Made by a program: the position numbers and the translations under genes. This document shows positions 47,629-64,000 of a DNA stretch of 64,000 nt, piece after piece (the first letter of the stretch is position 1; every line of letters starts with the position of its first letter). The DNA lies in NCBI RefSeq assembly GCF_046630445.1, contig NC_092341.1, positions 27,976,001-28,040,000 on the forward strand. The letters are read 5' to 3'. Source of the DNA: Rutidosis leptorrhynchoides. Lineage: Eukaryota; Streptophyta; Magnoliopsida; Asterales; Asteraceae. A model generated the notes under the pieces. That model did not search any database. It saw only the letters and a program-made list of their open reading frames with translations, and was not told the DNA's origin.

Positions 47629-47762
47629 TGGATTCGAAAGACGCTAATGTTTCTTGTTATGTGGGTAATCAGAAGGATGACTCGGTCCTAAAACCGGACG
47701 TGTTTTGTGAACCTAATTTAACTGGAAAACCGATTGAGAAAATGCAACACATTACAGTTTAA
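47629..47762 (+). other. Coding-like tail out of frame after copy C
   Basis: The frame that starts at 47628 runs open to TAA at 47760-47762 and contains KPDVFCEPNLTGKPIEKM, which resembles the tail of copy A (PDVSSDLK...NPIEEM). Probably the old C-terminus, now downstream of the stop. Confidence 0.5.
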
Positions 47763-48461
47763 GTATAAAATTAATGTAGATTTTAATCTTATTATAAAAG
47801 TAGAGTGTTAAATGATCATTATGATGTTCAATCCATTTAATTTAGAGTTTTCGTTCTATTTTTGTTTTTAGGCAAGTTGTGAGGTTTGTTGCTGACCACA
47901 ATCAGTCTTTTGTGGTTGCTGAGTTGCTGGTCAAGCCCTTTCACATAGGAGTATAGGACCAAATATGTGACTTCATTTCAACTCAACAACTATAAGATTA
48001 ACTAACTATTCAATTATGAAGTTTAAAAAAATATATGCAATATGCAACTAGTACACTATAAAATTGGCATTTTTGATTTGTTAAGACTTTAGAAAAAATG
48101 CAGAGTAGAATCAACAGAAGTGGCATTCAGTTAATCATTAATTTTTATATTTGATGACACGTTCTTCTATTGCGTTGCATTTTTAAAAAAAATATTTTAT
48201 GAGTATTTTAGTATTATGTGTATTTCAAAATAATATAGTATGTTCAATTCAATTTGTCTACCCTAATAAATTTTAATGTGTTTGAATTTAGTTTTATCTA
48301 TATCTATCTATACATAATATAATATTAGGGTGAAAAAGAGAAACTTTATCGATTTTTTTTACTGTAGCATCACGGGTACTTTTTTTTTTTTTTTTTTTTG
48401 TTATTTTTTTTAAATTATATTCACATGATAATATGCATGTGATAGGCACGTACCCTTATAT
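47763..48461. other. Intergenic, AT-rich
   Basis: 3' flank of copy C, then AT-rich DNA with a poly-T run near 48380-48400. No gene or recognisable repeat. Confidence 0.6.
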
Positions 48462-48784
48462 ACTAAATCCCGTGAGGGATTTGGTCGTTTTGGCCAAATT
48501 CCCAAAACCAAACGACAAGGCCAAAAAAAAAAAAAAACAAATTCGCCCCCAAACTTTGAACAATATGCAATTTCAACCTCTGAAAGAGGGGTGTAAACCG
48601 TCAAATCGTCAATTTAATTAATAAATCCCGTGAGGGATTTGGTCGTTTTGGCCAAATTCCCAAAACCAAACGACAAGGCCAAAAAAAAAAAAAAAACAAA
48701 TTCCCCCCAAACTTTGAACAATATGCAATTTCAACCCTCCGAAAGAGAGGTGTAAACCGTCAAATCGTCAATTTAATTAATAAA
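48462..48784. repeat. Tandem duplication of about 157 bp
   Basis: Two nearly identical units, each starting TAAATCCCGTGAGGGATTTG (about 48465 and 48622) and running through a poly-A run to CGTCAATTTAATTAATAAA. Each unit opens with a short palindrome (AAATCCC...GGGATTT). No coding content. Confidence 0.8.
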
Positions 48785-49032
48785 CTCCACCAAAATTTTT
48801 AACGAAGCATATCTCCTTGCTCGACGCGCGTTAAATTTTTCCGACGCCACCATTCAACTCGAAATAATCTTACGAACCCAACACAACTAACTATACGCGA
48901 AACGAACGTTTTTCAAAAAACAGACCATTATGTATACCAGGTACTAACCCCGTGTATCCAAACACAACCGTAGCAAAACGTTTTTTACGTCAACTATGAT
49001 ATGCAACCCGAAAGACCCCGCGGCATCGCGCG
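48785..49032. other. Unrecognised non-coding repeat-like DNA
   Basis: Moderate GC with CG-rich words (GCTCGACGCGCG, CCGCGGCATCGCG) unlike its AT-rich surroundings. It looks like part of a mobile element but I cannot name it. Confidence 0.35.
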
Positions 49033-49780
49033 TGAAAGGACCCGTTCATATACAGTATAAACGATTCACAATAGTTGATTACATCACGAGGTACTTGACC
49101 TATATATGATACATTTTACAAACATTGCATTCGTTTTTAAAAAACAAACTTTCATTACATCGAAAGTTGACGGCATGCATACCATTTCATAATATATCCA
49201 ACTATAATTGACTTAGTAATAATCTTGATGAACTCGACGACTCGAATGCAACGTCTTTTGAAATATGTCATGAATGACTCCAAGTAATATCTCTAATATG
49301 AGCAAATGCACAGCGGAAGATTTCTTTCATACCTGAGAATAAACATGCTTTCAAGTGTCAACCAAAAGGTTGGTGAGTTCATAGGTTTATCATAAAACAA
49401 TAAAATTCATCATTTTGATAGACCACAAGATTTAAATGCTGCATGGTACAAATGGGCCCGAATCCTATACTCACCTGTAATGTACATGCGATATCTTTTA
49501 AATACGGTACACCTTTCTCGTGTACGAAATCATTTTTCATAAATCTTAGTAACCGTACACATATCTCGTGTACAAAATATAATACACATAACCTGTGCAT
49601 AAAAATCATTCTCTCGATACATAACATTCACATCAATTGGTGGCAATTATCATGTCCACATAATTCAATGGTGGCAATTATCATGTCCACATTATTCAAT
49701 GGTGGCAATTATCATGTCCTCATAATTCAATGGTGGAAATTATCATGTCCACATAATTCAATAATAATCCGCAGAACTTC
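49033..49780 (-). mobile_element. LTR fragment of a Ty3/gypsy family (minus strand)
   Basis: The first ~370 bp match the terminal part of the LTR at 56358-60068 (TGAAAGGACCCGTTCATATAC ...), with substitutions. The rest diverges. A fragment or related subfamily; the chromodomain gypsy begins directly after it. Confidence 0.65.
49633..49762. repeat. 31-bp tandem repeat, four copies
   Basis: Unit TGGTGGCAATTATCATGTCC plus 11 bp (ACATAATTCAA), period 31 bp, four near-identical copies. Confidence 0.9.
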
Positions 49781-50146
49781 TATAACGACCCTCATTTTTC
49801 CATTCTATATTTTTTCAATATTAAATGCCCAAACAATATAATTAAAACTTAATGATTAAACTTTAATCAACAATTGTTAAGTGTTAAGAGTTATAAAACA
49901 TATTAATTAACTTTGTGCAATAATTGACAAGTTAATAAAAGATGAAAATAATAAACTGTTAGTCGACACTCACTGCTAATTAAAATTTATGCATTTATGT
50001 AATATTATAACTAATAACCTATAAGTAATAAATAAAAAGTGACATTTATATAAATAATAAAACAATTGGGAACTAAATAAAAAAAATATATACAAGTCAT
50101 GAATTAGTAAAAAGTAAATAATACTTATCATGTAGTAAATGTAAAA

Positions 50147-50151
50147 ATAAA

Positions 50152-50231
<80 letters not shown>
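50147..50231. repeat. (AAT)n microsatellite in the 5' LTR
   Basis: About 28 uninterrupted units; the 3' LTR has a matching run at about 56076-56157. Followed by (AT)n at 50289-50351. Confidence 0.95.
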
Positions 50232-50235
<4 letters not shown>

Positions 50236-50282
50236 ACTAAAGAATCTTAAACAATTACATCCTTATGTTGACTAAAAAATAA

Positions 50283-50356
<74 letters not shown>

Positions 50357-50446
50357 GTACCACCTATTGTTGACTAAAAATTATAAAATAAAATAAAATC
50401 ATTAATTAGAACATCCTTATGTTGACTAACACTCTAATACTTGCAC

Positions 50447-50454
50447 TATATAAA
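50447..50454 (+). promoter_or_regulatory. TATA box of the gypsy 5' LTR
   Basis: TATATAAA in a CACTATATAAACACC context with pyrimidine-rich CTCTC sequence 70-90 bp downstream, as expected for the LTR promoter. Confidence 0.5.
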
Positions 50455-53400
50455 CACCCCTAGACCCCTAGTTTCTCATTCACAAATCACACCAAAATCC
50501 TCTCTCAAAAACAATCTCTCCCTCTCCCTCTCTTGTGGTATTCGGATCTTCAAGCTTGTTCTTCGTGTTCATCAAGATTTTCAAGCGTGTTCTTCATTAT
50601 TTGGGTTATTTGATCTTCATCACCAAGTTTTCTTCTCGTTTCTTGTTAATCTTCATCATCATTAACAAGGTATGATCCAAAATCTTAAAACTTTTAAATC
50701 TTTCTTTCAATTCATGTTTATATTCCTAATCATATTCGTGCATGATCTTAACATTCATATTATTTAGATCCTCAAAACCCTAAACCCTAATCATTAAAAT
50801 ACTACTTTAATTAACTAACCCTAATTAATGAAATCCTAATACTACTTATACTATTAATTAACATGTATACACTATTACTATTACTAACATCTATAACCTA
50901 CTACTTATATTATAACACATAAAAACATTTTGGGATATGTATTAGAGATGTATAGATCTTCGAACTTTCTTGACGAATTGTTTCTACGAAACTCTAGGCG
51001 GAAGGGTTTGAATTTCCAATTTAAAGGATCCTATATCTCAAGCCCCTAGACCTAAAATGGCCATTCGAAGGGAAAGGGGTGATTGGAAGCTTATCTAATA
51101 CGGTAAGTATCCTAAAATGGAAAACACTCTTAAAGTAGAAACTTTCTAGTTATAAAAACTTACTAAGATAAGAAATCTACTAAAAGTGGAAACTTTCTAA
51201 AAATAGAAACTTACTAGGAAAGGAAACTTAGTAAAACGAACTATACTTACAACACCATCATACTTAAACATCTACTTAAATTTGGGCAAAAACACTTACT
51301 ACTCTTAAATGTCAATAGGTTGACTTTTCTGCTCACTCATCCAACTTTCTATTCCGAGGAATAAGTCTCTCTCTCTACTTACTAAGGTGAACTCATAGCC
51401 CCACTCTTTATTGCTAGCAAACTTACTTACTTTTATTGGGGTGAGACACATGCTGTTTTTACATTTTACAACTTAGACACAAGTACCAAACTACTAAACT
51501 ATGCTATACCCGGCAATGTCCGACTAAGTCCCTACAGTGATATTTTTAATTGCTCGTTAAATGCATTTTTAATTATTGGGGGTAGGCCTATCGGGAGTAA
51601 CGTCCCCGATACATTTGACTAAGTCATTGTATTACTTAATAATGAAATTAAACCGACAAGTATAAACTACAACTTATCTTTGGGGCAAACTTGAACGTTT
51701 AGTCTAAATATCACGCACTGGCATAACTTTTTGATCTGCGAGATCAACTTTATAAACTAAATCTTGTGGTCTAAAATAACGGTCAAACTTATTTGTTAAA
51801 CCTATGATTTCACTCAACCTTTTTGGTTGACACTTTAGCATGTTTTGTCTCAGGTGCTGTTAGATTCAAGCTTTCTTTCTTACTGCTTATGTGATGCTAC
51901 TTAGACATAGGATCAAGAGATATCGCATTATTTACTTCTGCATTTGAACACTTACATTATTGTTACTTCCATCATTGTAACGACATTTCATTTTCCGCTG
52001 CGTACTCTCAATAAAGTTTATTTTATCATTTAGTATTGTTCTCGTATATTATAATATGTTGGTTTATTTGATATTAAGTCACATTTCGCCCATGCCCTAA
52101 CTGGGGGTGTGATAGATTGGTATCAGAGCATAACCAGGCTGTTATAGAGAACCAGGATTGCATTTTTATGTGTGCCTTACTTGTTAGCTATGGTGCCTTA
52201 GCAATCTAGGAAACTATAACCTTTCCTGCCTTAGACTTAAAGCACTTAGGATTGCCCTATAATCTTAACACTTATGCTTTACTAAACTTGACTCAAAGAT
52301 TCTAATCAAAGTCTCTTTCCTAATGTTAGGATGTCAAGCTCAAGTGTTAATCAACCAAATAAAATAAATCTCTTCAAATCTTCTGAAGAAATGGCTCGCT
52401 TTCAACCTACCACTGAAGTAGGTGTTGGACACTCTTCAACTTCGAGACGAGTCCAAAGCCCACCTTATGGTCTTGGTGGTCCTCCCTCACCAAACTATAG
52501 TCCGAATACTTTACCTAAGTCTCCCGACTACTATCCAACCCCGAGAATTGAAGACAAGGGGAAACGCCCTGCCGATTTTAACGAAGATGGCCCGTCAAGG
52601 AAAAGAGCCCGATCTCCTTCTTATAATGATGCTGCAATCTTGTGTTTTGATAAAACCGTTAACATTCCGTTGGGAAATGGAGAGACTCTAGTCATTCAAG
52701 GCGACAAGAGTGGTTCTAATCTCAACATTATCTCCTGTATTAAAACCCGCAAGTAACTTATGAAAGGTTATCCAGCTATTCTAGCCCACATTAAGATGAT
52801 CGAATCGAAAGAGAAGTGTATTGAAGATGTACCAGTGGTTAAAGATTTTCCCGATGTGTTTCCCAAAGATCTTCCTGGTCTTCCACCTCCTCGACAAGTT
52901 GAATTCCAAATTGATTTAGCTCCCGGTGCTGCTCCTGTTGCTAAAGCACCATACCGTTTAGCACCTTCCAAAATGAAGAAACTTTCCAATCAGCTTCAAG
53001 AACTATTGGATAACGGTTTCATTCGTCCTAGCTCGTCCCCATGGGGAGCTCCTATTTTGTTTGTTAAAAAGAAGGATGGTACGTTAAGGATGTGCATTGA
53101 TTATCGCAAACTTAACAAGCTTACTATCAAGAACCGTTATCCGTTGCCACGTATTGATGATCTATTTGACCAACTTCAAGGGTCAAGTGTTTATTCAAAG
53201 ATTGATTTAAGGTCCGGTTATCACCAACTTAAAGTCAAGGAATCTGATATTCCTAAGACTGCTTTTCACACTCGTTATGGGCACTATGAATTCTGTCTCA
53301 TGCCTTTTGGTTTAACTAATGCTCCTGCCGTGTTCATGGATCTCATGAATTGTGTTTGTCAACCGTATCTTGACAAATTTTTCATCGTGTTCATTGACGA

Positions 53401-53881
53401 CATCTTGATCTATTCGAAGAGTGAGAAAGAGCATGAGCAACATTTGCGCATGATTCTTGAACTCTTACGAAAGGAATAACTTTATGCTAAATTTTCTAAG
53501 TGCGAGTTTTGGCTCAAAACCGTACAATTTCTTGGACATGTTATTGATAGAAACGGAATACATGTCGATCTAGCTAAGATTTCTGCTATTCAGAACTGGG
53601 AGATACCAAAGACTGCGAAGCATATTCATCAATTTTTGGGACTTGCCGGTTACTATCGAAGGTTCATAAAAGATTTTTCTCTCATTGCTAAACCTCTTAC
53701 AATGCTGACTCAAAAAAGGAAGAAATTTGAGTGGTCCGAAGAACAGGAATCTGCTTTCAAGATTCTGAAGGAGAAGTTGACCACAGCCCCGATTCTATCT
53801 TTACCTGAAGGTACTGACGACTTCGTTGTTTACTGCGATGCCTCAAAGCAAGGCTTTGGTTGTGTTTTAATGCAACGTTAA

Positions 53882-54226
<345 letters not shown>

Positions 54227-56073
54227 TGAATCTGTGAAGCTCAATTGGAAGCTATTAAACCGACACTTATCGAAGGTGAAGGACCTATTGGTTTCGAGAA
54301 CCAACTTCAAATGAAAGCTAATGGTACATGGTACTTTGGTAATAGAATTTGGGTTCCTCGCTTCGGTAATCTCCGTGAACTAGTCTTGGATGAAGCACAT
54401 AAGACTAGATATTCTATTCATCCCGGTTCCAGTAAGATGTATCACGATGTGAAGGAATTCTACTGGTGGCCTAACATGAAAGCCGACATTGCTAATTATA
54501 TTAGTAAGTGTCTCACTTGTCTGAAAGTCAAGGCTGAACATCAAAAACCTTCTGGTCTGTTGACACAGCCTGATATCCCACAGTGGAAGTGGGAATGTAT
54601 CACTATGGATTTCGTTACCAAGTTACCTAAGACTTCAAACGGTAATGATACTATTTGGGTCATAGTTGATCGTCTTACTAAATCGGCGCATTTCATACCG
54701 ATCAAAGAAACCGACAAGATGGAGAAATTATCACAGCGTTATATTAAAGAAATTGTCTCATGTCATGGAGTTCCTATCTCGATTATTTCTGATCGCGACA
54801 GTCGATTCGTTTCAAGATTCTGGAAAACTTTACAATCTGCTCTTGGAACTCAACTCGACATGAGTACAGCCTATCATCCACAAACTGATGGTCAGAGTGA
54901 ACGAACTATCCAAACCATGGAGGATATGCTACGTGCTTGTGCAATCGATTTCGGCAAAGGTTGGGATAGACATCTACCTTTGGTCGAATTTTCTTACAAC
55001 AACAGTTATCACTCCAGCATTAAAGCTGCACCTTTTGAAGCTTTATATGGACGGAAATGTAGATCCCCTTTGTGTTGGGACGAACTCGAGGACAGACATT
55101 TAACTGGTCCCGAAATCATTCATGAAACTACTGAAAAGATCGCTCAAATTAAGCAACGATTAGAAACTGCCCGTAGCCGACAAAAGAGCTATGCCGATAA
55201 GAAATGAAAGGATATAGAATACCAAGTTGGAGATAAAGTCATGTTGAAAGTATCCCCTTGGAAAGGTGTTATCCGTTTCGGTAAAAGAAGCAAACTCAGT
55301 CCACGATATGTTGGACCTTTAACGATCACTCAAAGAGTCGGTCCCGTGGCGTACCGATTAGAACTACCAACTGAACTTAGCCAAGTACATGATGTGTTTC
55401 ATGTCTCGAATCTTAAAAGGTGTCTTGCTGATGACACACTTGTTATTCCTTTGGATGATATCCGCATTGATGAACAAATGCACTTCGTTGAAGAACCTAT
55501 AGAAATCATGGAAGGAGAGGTCAAACAAACGCGTAAAAGCAACATACCTATCATTAAAGTCCGTTGGAATTCGCGTAGAGGCCCCGAATATACCTGGGAA
55601 CGCAAAGACCAAATGATACGGAAATATCCCCATCTCTTCTCAACTGCTGATGCAAACGAGAAATCTACTTAAAACTTCGGGACGAAGTTTCTAATAACGG
55701 GGAGGTACTATAACGACCCTCATTTTTCCATTCTATATTTTTCCAATATTAAATGCCCAAATAATATAATTAAAACTTAATGATTAAACTTTAATCAACA
55801 ATTGTTAAGTGTTAAGAGTTATAAAACATATTAATTAACTTTGTGCAATAATTGACAAGTTAATAAAAGATGAAAATAATAAACTGTTAGTCGACACTCA
55901 CTGCTAATTAAAATTTATGCATTTATGTAATATTATAACTAATAACCTATAAGTAATAAATAAAAAGTGACATTTATATAAATAATAAAACAATTGGGAA
56001 CTAAATAAAAAATATATATACAAGTCATGAATTAGTAAAAAGTAAATAATACTTATCATGTAGTAGATGTAAA

Positions 56074-56160
<87 letters not shown>

Positions 56161-56213
56161 ACTAAAGAATCTTAAACAATTACATCCTTATGTTGACTAA
56201 AAAAAACATAAAT

Positions 56214-60068
<3,855 letters not shown>

Positions 60069-63000
60069 GTACCTACCCGTTAAAGAAATTTCATCCCGAA
60101 ATTTGAGTGGAAAGGTCGTGAATGATAATAAGTATGTTTTCATGATGCATACGGGCTAAAAATTAGAGTTTTATCATCAGCGAATAATTTGGATAAACAA
60201 TCCATTTATATGAAGAGTACGAATGAAGCTAACATAGAAGAGTGAAATGAGTAAGTGTAGATTCATCTTATCATTTGACGTAGATATGATTGATTCCCAG
60301 ATTTCAAGGGATTTGAAGAAAATCTTCTTAATAAGATTTGACTCTCCGGTAATCAAGGGAATTAGGATCCGCTTTAAATGCGATCGTCCATTTTAATTGT
60401 TCTGTCAGAGATTTTCTTATAAATTCACCTCCTTCGTTTCCTTACAACTCACACCTTCTGTTGATGCATTTTATGCAAGTCCCTAGACATCTACCCACGT
60501 CCATTGCAGGTACAACAGTTTACAGGCCACCATGATTGCTTGTTATTATCCTATACGTGTTTGTATGTGGTTACAGGAACTGCAGGAACGAGATTTAGAT
60601 GTTTGACTATGCTAAACTTAGTTAGACGTACGAGTGAAGCCTCACTAGTACGGCTGACAGGCTCATACGCACGGTTGATGCTGAGCTAAGTCACAATTAC
60701 AACCTAAATGAGAAGACACGAGTGAGTGATCACCCGTACGGCTGATGAAGCCAACTCGTACGTGTGATGAATGAATCGTATGGGTGAGTCAACATCAGGG
60801 GTATATAAAGTCTTATGTTCTTCATTTTAGGTTAAGCCTCTCATTTGTTACACACACTCAGATCTAGTGAGCTCCTCCAATTTTCTCTCAGTCCAAATCA
60901 CCCAGGTGGTGAATAATAGCTCTAGGTGTTGATCTAATCACACTTGATTAAGTTGTGGTTTGACTAAATTAATCAAAAAAAATTAACCTATTCACTAGAG
61001 GGTTTGATTCACTTATTCCGCCATTGTGTGAGTTAAATCTGTTGATTTCTAAGTTCCTAGTCATGTTTCATCACCTTCTATTCTTTCCCCCTCAACTCAT
61101 ATTTTAAAGTATTCATCAATATGCTCCATCCAGTTCCGATTCTCGATATACTTATAACTTTCATATCGGTCATTCTTCTTTTTCATCTACCGCAGGAAGA
61201 ATCTATTTACTTCTACTATACTCTTGGGTTTATAGTGTTTCTAGTTCTCCCGTGTCTTTATATTGCTATATGCATCGATATATATGGTTTATAATTTCTG
61301 GTTTATCGTTGGGCTTTATATGTTCCCTTATATTTCAAAGTCTCTGCTTCTGTCTTCTATAATCATTATCATTAACAGTTAATGCTCTCTTTTATTTGCT
61401 GCAATTTATACCCCAATTTTTATTTCGGAGTTTTGTCCTTTTGTTTCTTCTTCTTGCGATTAAGCACCGCTTGTAATGGTCCAGAATTCACAGATGTGAA
61501 TTTCAGAATGAACACTGTTAATGTTCTAGGAAGGAAATTGTGATGGCATGATCTTGACTTGTCAAATTACTAGAATACCTTGGAAAATGCCGAATCATCA
61601 AGAAATATTTTTTTGATATTTTAGAGGTTAAATAGAATACAAGAGTCGTATAACATGGCACATGATGATATTATGATCTGTGAATCATCACGTTTTATTT
61701 AGAAACTCAGCATGACTTACTGTAATATAATCACGTTGATCAAGTGTCATTATATTATACTAATTCATGCTTCAGTTCCCAACACTACTTCAAAATATTC
61801 CTATTTTAAACTTGAATGTTTCAGAATTTAGAAACTAAAATAGTTTCTTTTATGATGTAATACAGATAGTGCGAAGAGGTAAATGATTTCAAATAAGAAA
61901 AATTAAGAAAATATCTTCAGAAATATGGAGGATATTTATAATGAAAGATATGATGATATTTTAGAATTTCTAATATCAGAGGATGATGAAGAATATTGTC
62001 CGCAGGGGTTTAGAGTCAGGAGCAAGGTATTCGTTAATGACTTCAGCAGGTACTGAATCATTTGGATCCTTTGAAGTCAGGTTCAGTCATTGTAATTTGT
62101 CCAAAGCCTCCTTCCTACTTTGCTCAATCCTTTTTCCAGTTCCAAAACTTCTCTTTTTCTGCGCTTTGCCAGCACACTTCATCATTATCATTCAGATTTT
62201 ACCGTTTAAAGTCGTTTTTAGTTTTTGCTGCTTCATCAGCATTTTTCCATTTTCGGAGAACCAATTCTTAGTTCGGAGTGTTTTTCAGAAACTTCACATT
62301 CAAATTAAGTCCAGAAGATAGACGTTATATATACACATATAACTGTTGGTGTAGACATGCTGCGAGATTTCAAAATACTGATTGCTAATTCCTAATGATT
62401 CGTATGGCAATTCTCATTACAAGATGCAAATGAGTAAATGATGGGGTTTCAATAAATAATTATAATGACTTTTTGGAGAGGCTAAAGTCAAAGGGTAATG
62501 AAGTTGTTGGTACATCTGCTAATAATGTGGTGGAATGTAAAAGGTTCCCTGGTAACGATGGTGTATATCTCAAGGTTATAATAAGGTTAGTCTGACTGAA
62601 AAGTCAAAGTTGACTTGCTGGAGCTGTGACAAAACTGGCTACTTTGAATAGGAGTCGCAAAGTTAATTTTGCTAATAAATGCCAAAGAATCTGACGCGGA
62701 TACGTTGTTTAAACTTTTACTTTGGTTTCAAGAGTTTTTTTTCGGGTACATAACTGTGGGTAACATGTGGTTGGATCATCATCTCGATTGCTCATCATTC
62801 GAAGTGTCTTCAGAAATTTTCGAAGGGTTTGAACACAGATTGTAATCGTTAACATACATTTGATGTTCTAACACAGTTTTGAAGTCAAAATATAGCTTGT
62901 GAAAGATGTAAGGATCTAAGAGTGATGATTTTGGTCATATCTCGAGTTGAATTTTGAGATTTCAAAATCAGAATATGTAATTAAATTTTGAATGAGTATG

Positions 63001-64000
63001 GTTGTTTTGATTTCTATAAAAGAATGTATATTGTTGTGAAAGTAGGGAGTATAATGGATAATTTGCTGAATCAGATTCGAAGAATGTAATATATTATTTG
63101 TGAATTTATATATCTCTCGGGTATTACCTACCCGTTAAAAAAAAATTTTTACAATTAATATTTTGTACAAAAGAATTTTATTATAGTCTTTATGAAAATA
63201 TATATATGTATATTTTATTCAGATGTAACATAGATTTAATGAGTTAATGTTAAATTAAACTCATTTGATTTACGGTTGAAACTAGAATTTAATCATTCCT
63301 AAAGGCTTTAAAAAGTACATAACTTTTACGCAGTATTTCTTTAATGACATTGAAATTATGAATCAATACTTCGTTATTTGTTGATGTATGATGTTCGGTT
63401 CGTGGAATTCTTGTGAATTTCGCAAAGTACGAATGATGTTATCTGAAAAGTTTCGGGTACATCGATGATGAAAGTGTAAAATCAAATATATACTTGATTT
63501 ATTATAAATTGGAATTTGTTGAATTGCGACAGAGATTGTAGTTAACGCTGGTTAAGTTGCGGTCGAAGGACGTACATTATTGCATATTTGTAATATGAAT
63601 TAACCGAGTAGTTAAGATTCACACACAATAGTTTAGCACGGAAAAATTTATTTCAAAATATATATATATATATATAATATACATATAATTTCTTGAGAGG
63701 GAATGAGTTAATTCTTCATAACTCGTTGATACAATATACACGTTATTGATTCGTAATGATGTCCACAGTGATTCTTGAACTGACGGAGTTTGTGATGTTA
63801 TCGGTGTTGTTGATTCGGATGTTGACTGTACTGACGATGCTGGTAACTCTGACGGTACTGCTGATGCTGTTGGTAAAGCAAGTTTAGCTTGTTAATCACA
63901 CACCATTTTTGTCAGGGTTTCTACTCTTCCTTCTATCATTTTTGGTTCGCTTAACTGATTTATGGTTAGGGCTAGATTAGATAATCTCTAAGACTTTAGA
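60069..64000 (-). mobile_element. Non-coding internal region of the minus-strand gypsy element
   Basis: Follows the polypurine tract of the long LTR. A second TACCTACCCGTTAA motif lies at 63126. No convincing domain was found in any frame. The element continues beyond the window; I infer its 3' untranslated internal part. Interrupted by a solo LTR at 60459-61073. Confidence 0.45.
60459..61073 (+). mobile_element. Solo LTR (615 bp) with target duplication
   Basis: Starts TGTTGATGC and ends TTTCATCA, flanked by a perfect 5-bp duplication CCTTC (60454-60458 and 61074-61078). A TATA box, TATATAAA, lies at 60802-60809. Several related GTACGnnTGATGA-type words occur upstream of it. No internal region is present, so it is the product of LTR-LTR recombination. 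Family not determined. Confidence 0.85.

Noticed and set aside
48462-48784. CRISPR-like array
   Set aside because: Only two long units, eukaryotic context, no short regular spacers.
60504-60689. 61-residue frame in the solo LTR
   Set aside because: Inside an LTR with clear ends and target duplication; no homology recognised.

Overview
The window is nuclear DNA of a repeat-rich flowering plant. It has spliced genes with GT-AG introns, TATA plus telo-box promoters, plant Ty1/copia and Ty3/gypsy elements with tRNA-Met primer sites, L1-type LINEs, tRNA-derived SINEs and hAT and PIF/Harbinger-like MITEs. Several repeats remind me of the daisy family (Asteraceae), but that is recollection and was not tested.

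Layout. 1-5.9 kb: LTR-retroelement debris, including two ~1.9 kb LTRs arranged tail to tail as a large inverted repeat, then the end of a copia element. 5.9-7.1 kb: 3' end of a LINE with a 192-bp hAT MITE inside it. 7.1-9.1 kb: AT-rich intergenic DNA with small foldback and tandem repeats. 9.1-11.0 kb: a well-formed gene for cytosolic ribosomal protein eS12 with a plant ribosomal-protein promoter. 11.8-12.2 kb: a PIF/Harbinger-like MITE. 12.4-47.8 kb: three tandem paralogues of a PDS5-like sister-chromatid cohesion gene, separated by a duplicated LINE fragment. 47.8-64 kb: intergenic repeats and three further LTR-retroelement units: a chromodomain gypsy on the plus strand, a 3.7-kb gypsy LTR on the minus strand, and a solo LTR with a 5-bp target duplication.

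The notable part is the PDS5-like cluster. Copy C (44070-47628) reads as a complete short protein of about 444 residues: PDS5-type helical repeats, an AT-hook, and one Tudor domain encoded by three exons. Copy A (12758-18418) has the same helical part followed by three Tudor modules, the first frameshifted. Copy B (21017-41445) keeps the promoter and exon 1, has lost all helical-repeat exons, and runs directly into eight tandem Tudor modules. Each module is a three-exon cassette (71, 52 and about 150 nt) that begins and ends in phase 0. In copy B the modules form a higher-order repeat of three modules, about 6 kb per period, like a satellite higher-order repeat built from gene pieces.

Insertions shared or not shared between modules give a relative history: a hAT-type MITE with target duplication GTGTTTGC entered one spacer before amplification, a retroposon entered later, then the three-module block was duplicated, and a Ty1/copia element of roughly 1 My (by LTR divergence) sits in one spacer only. 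Whether copy B makes a protein is unknown; one of its modules (B4) carries a 4-nt deletion.
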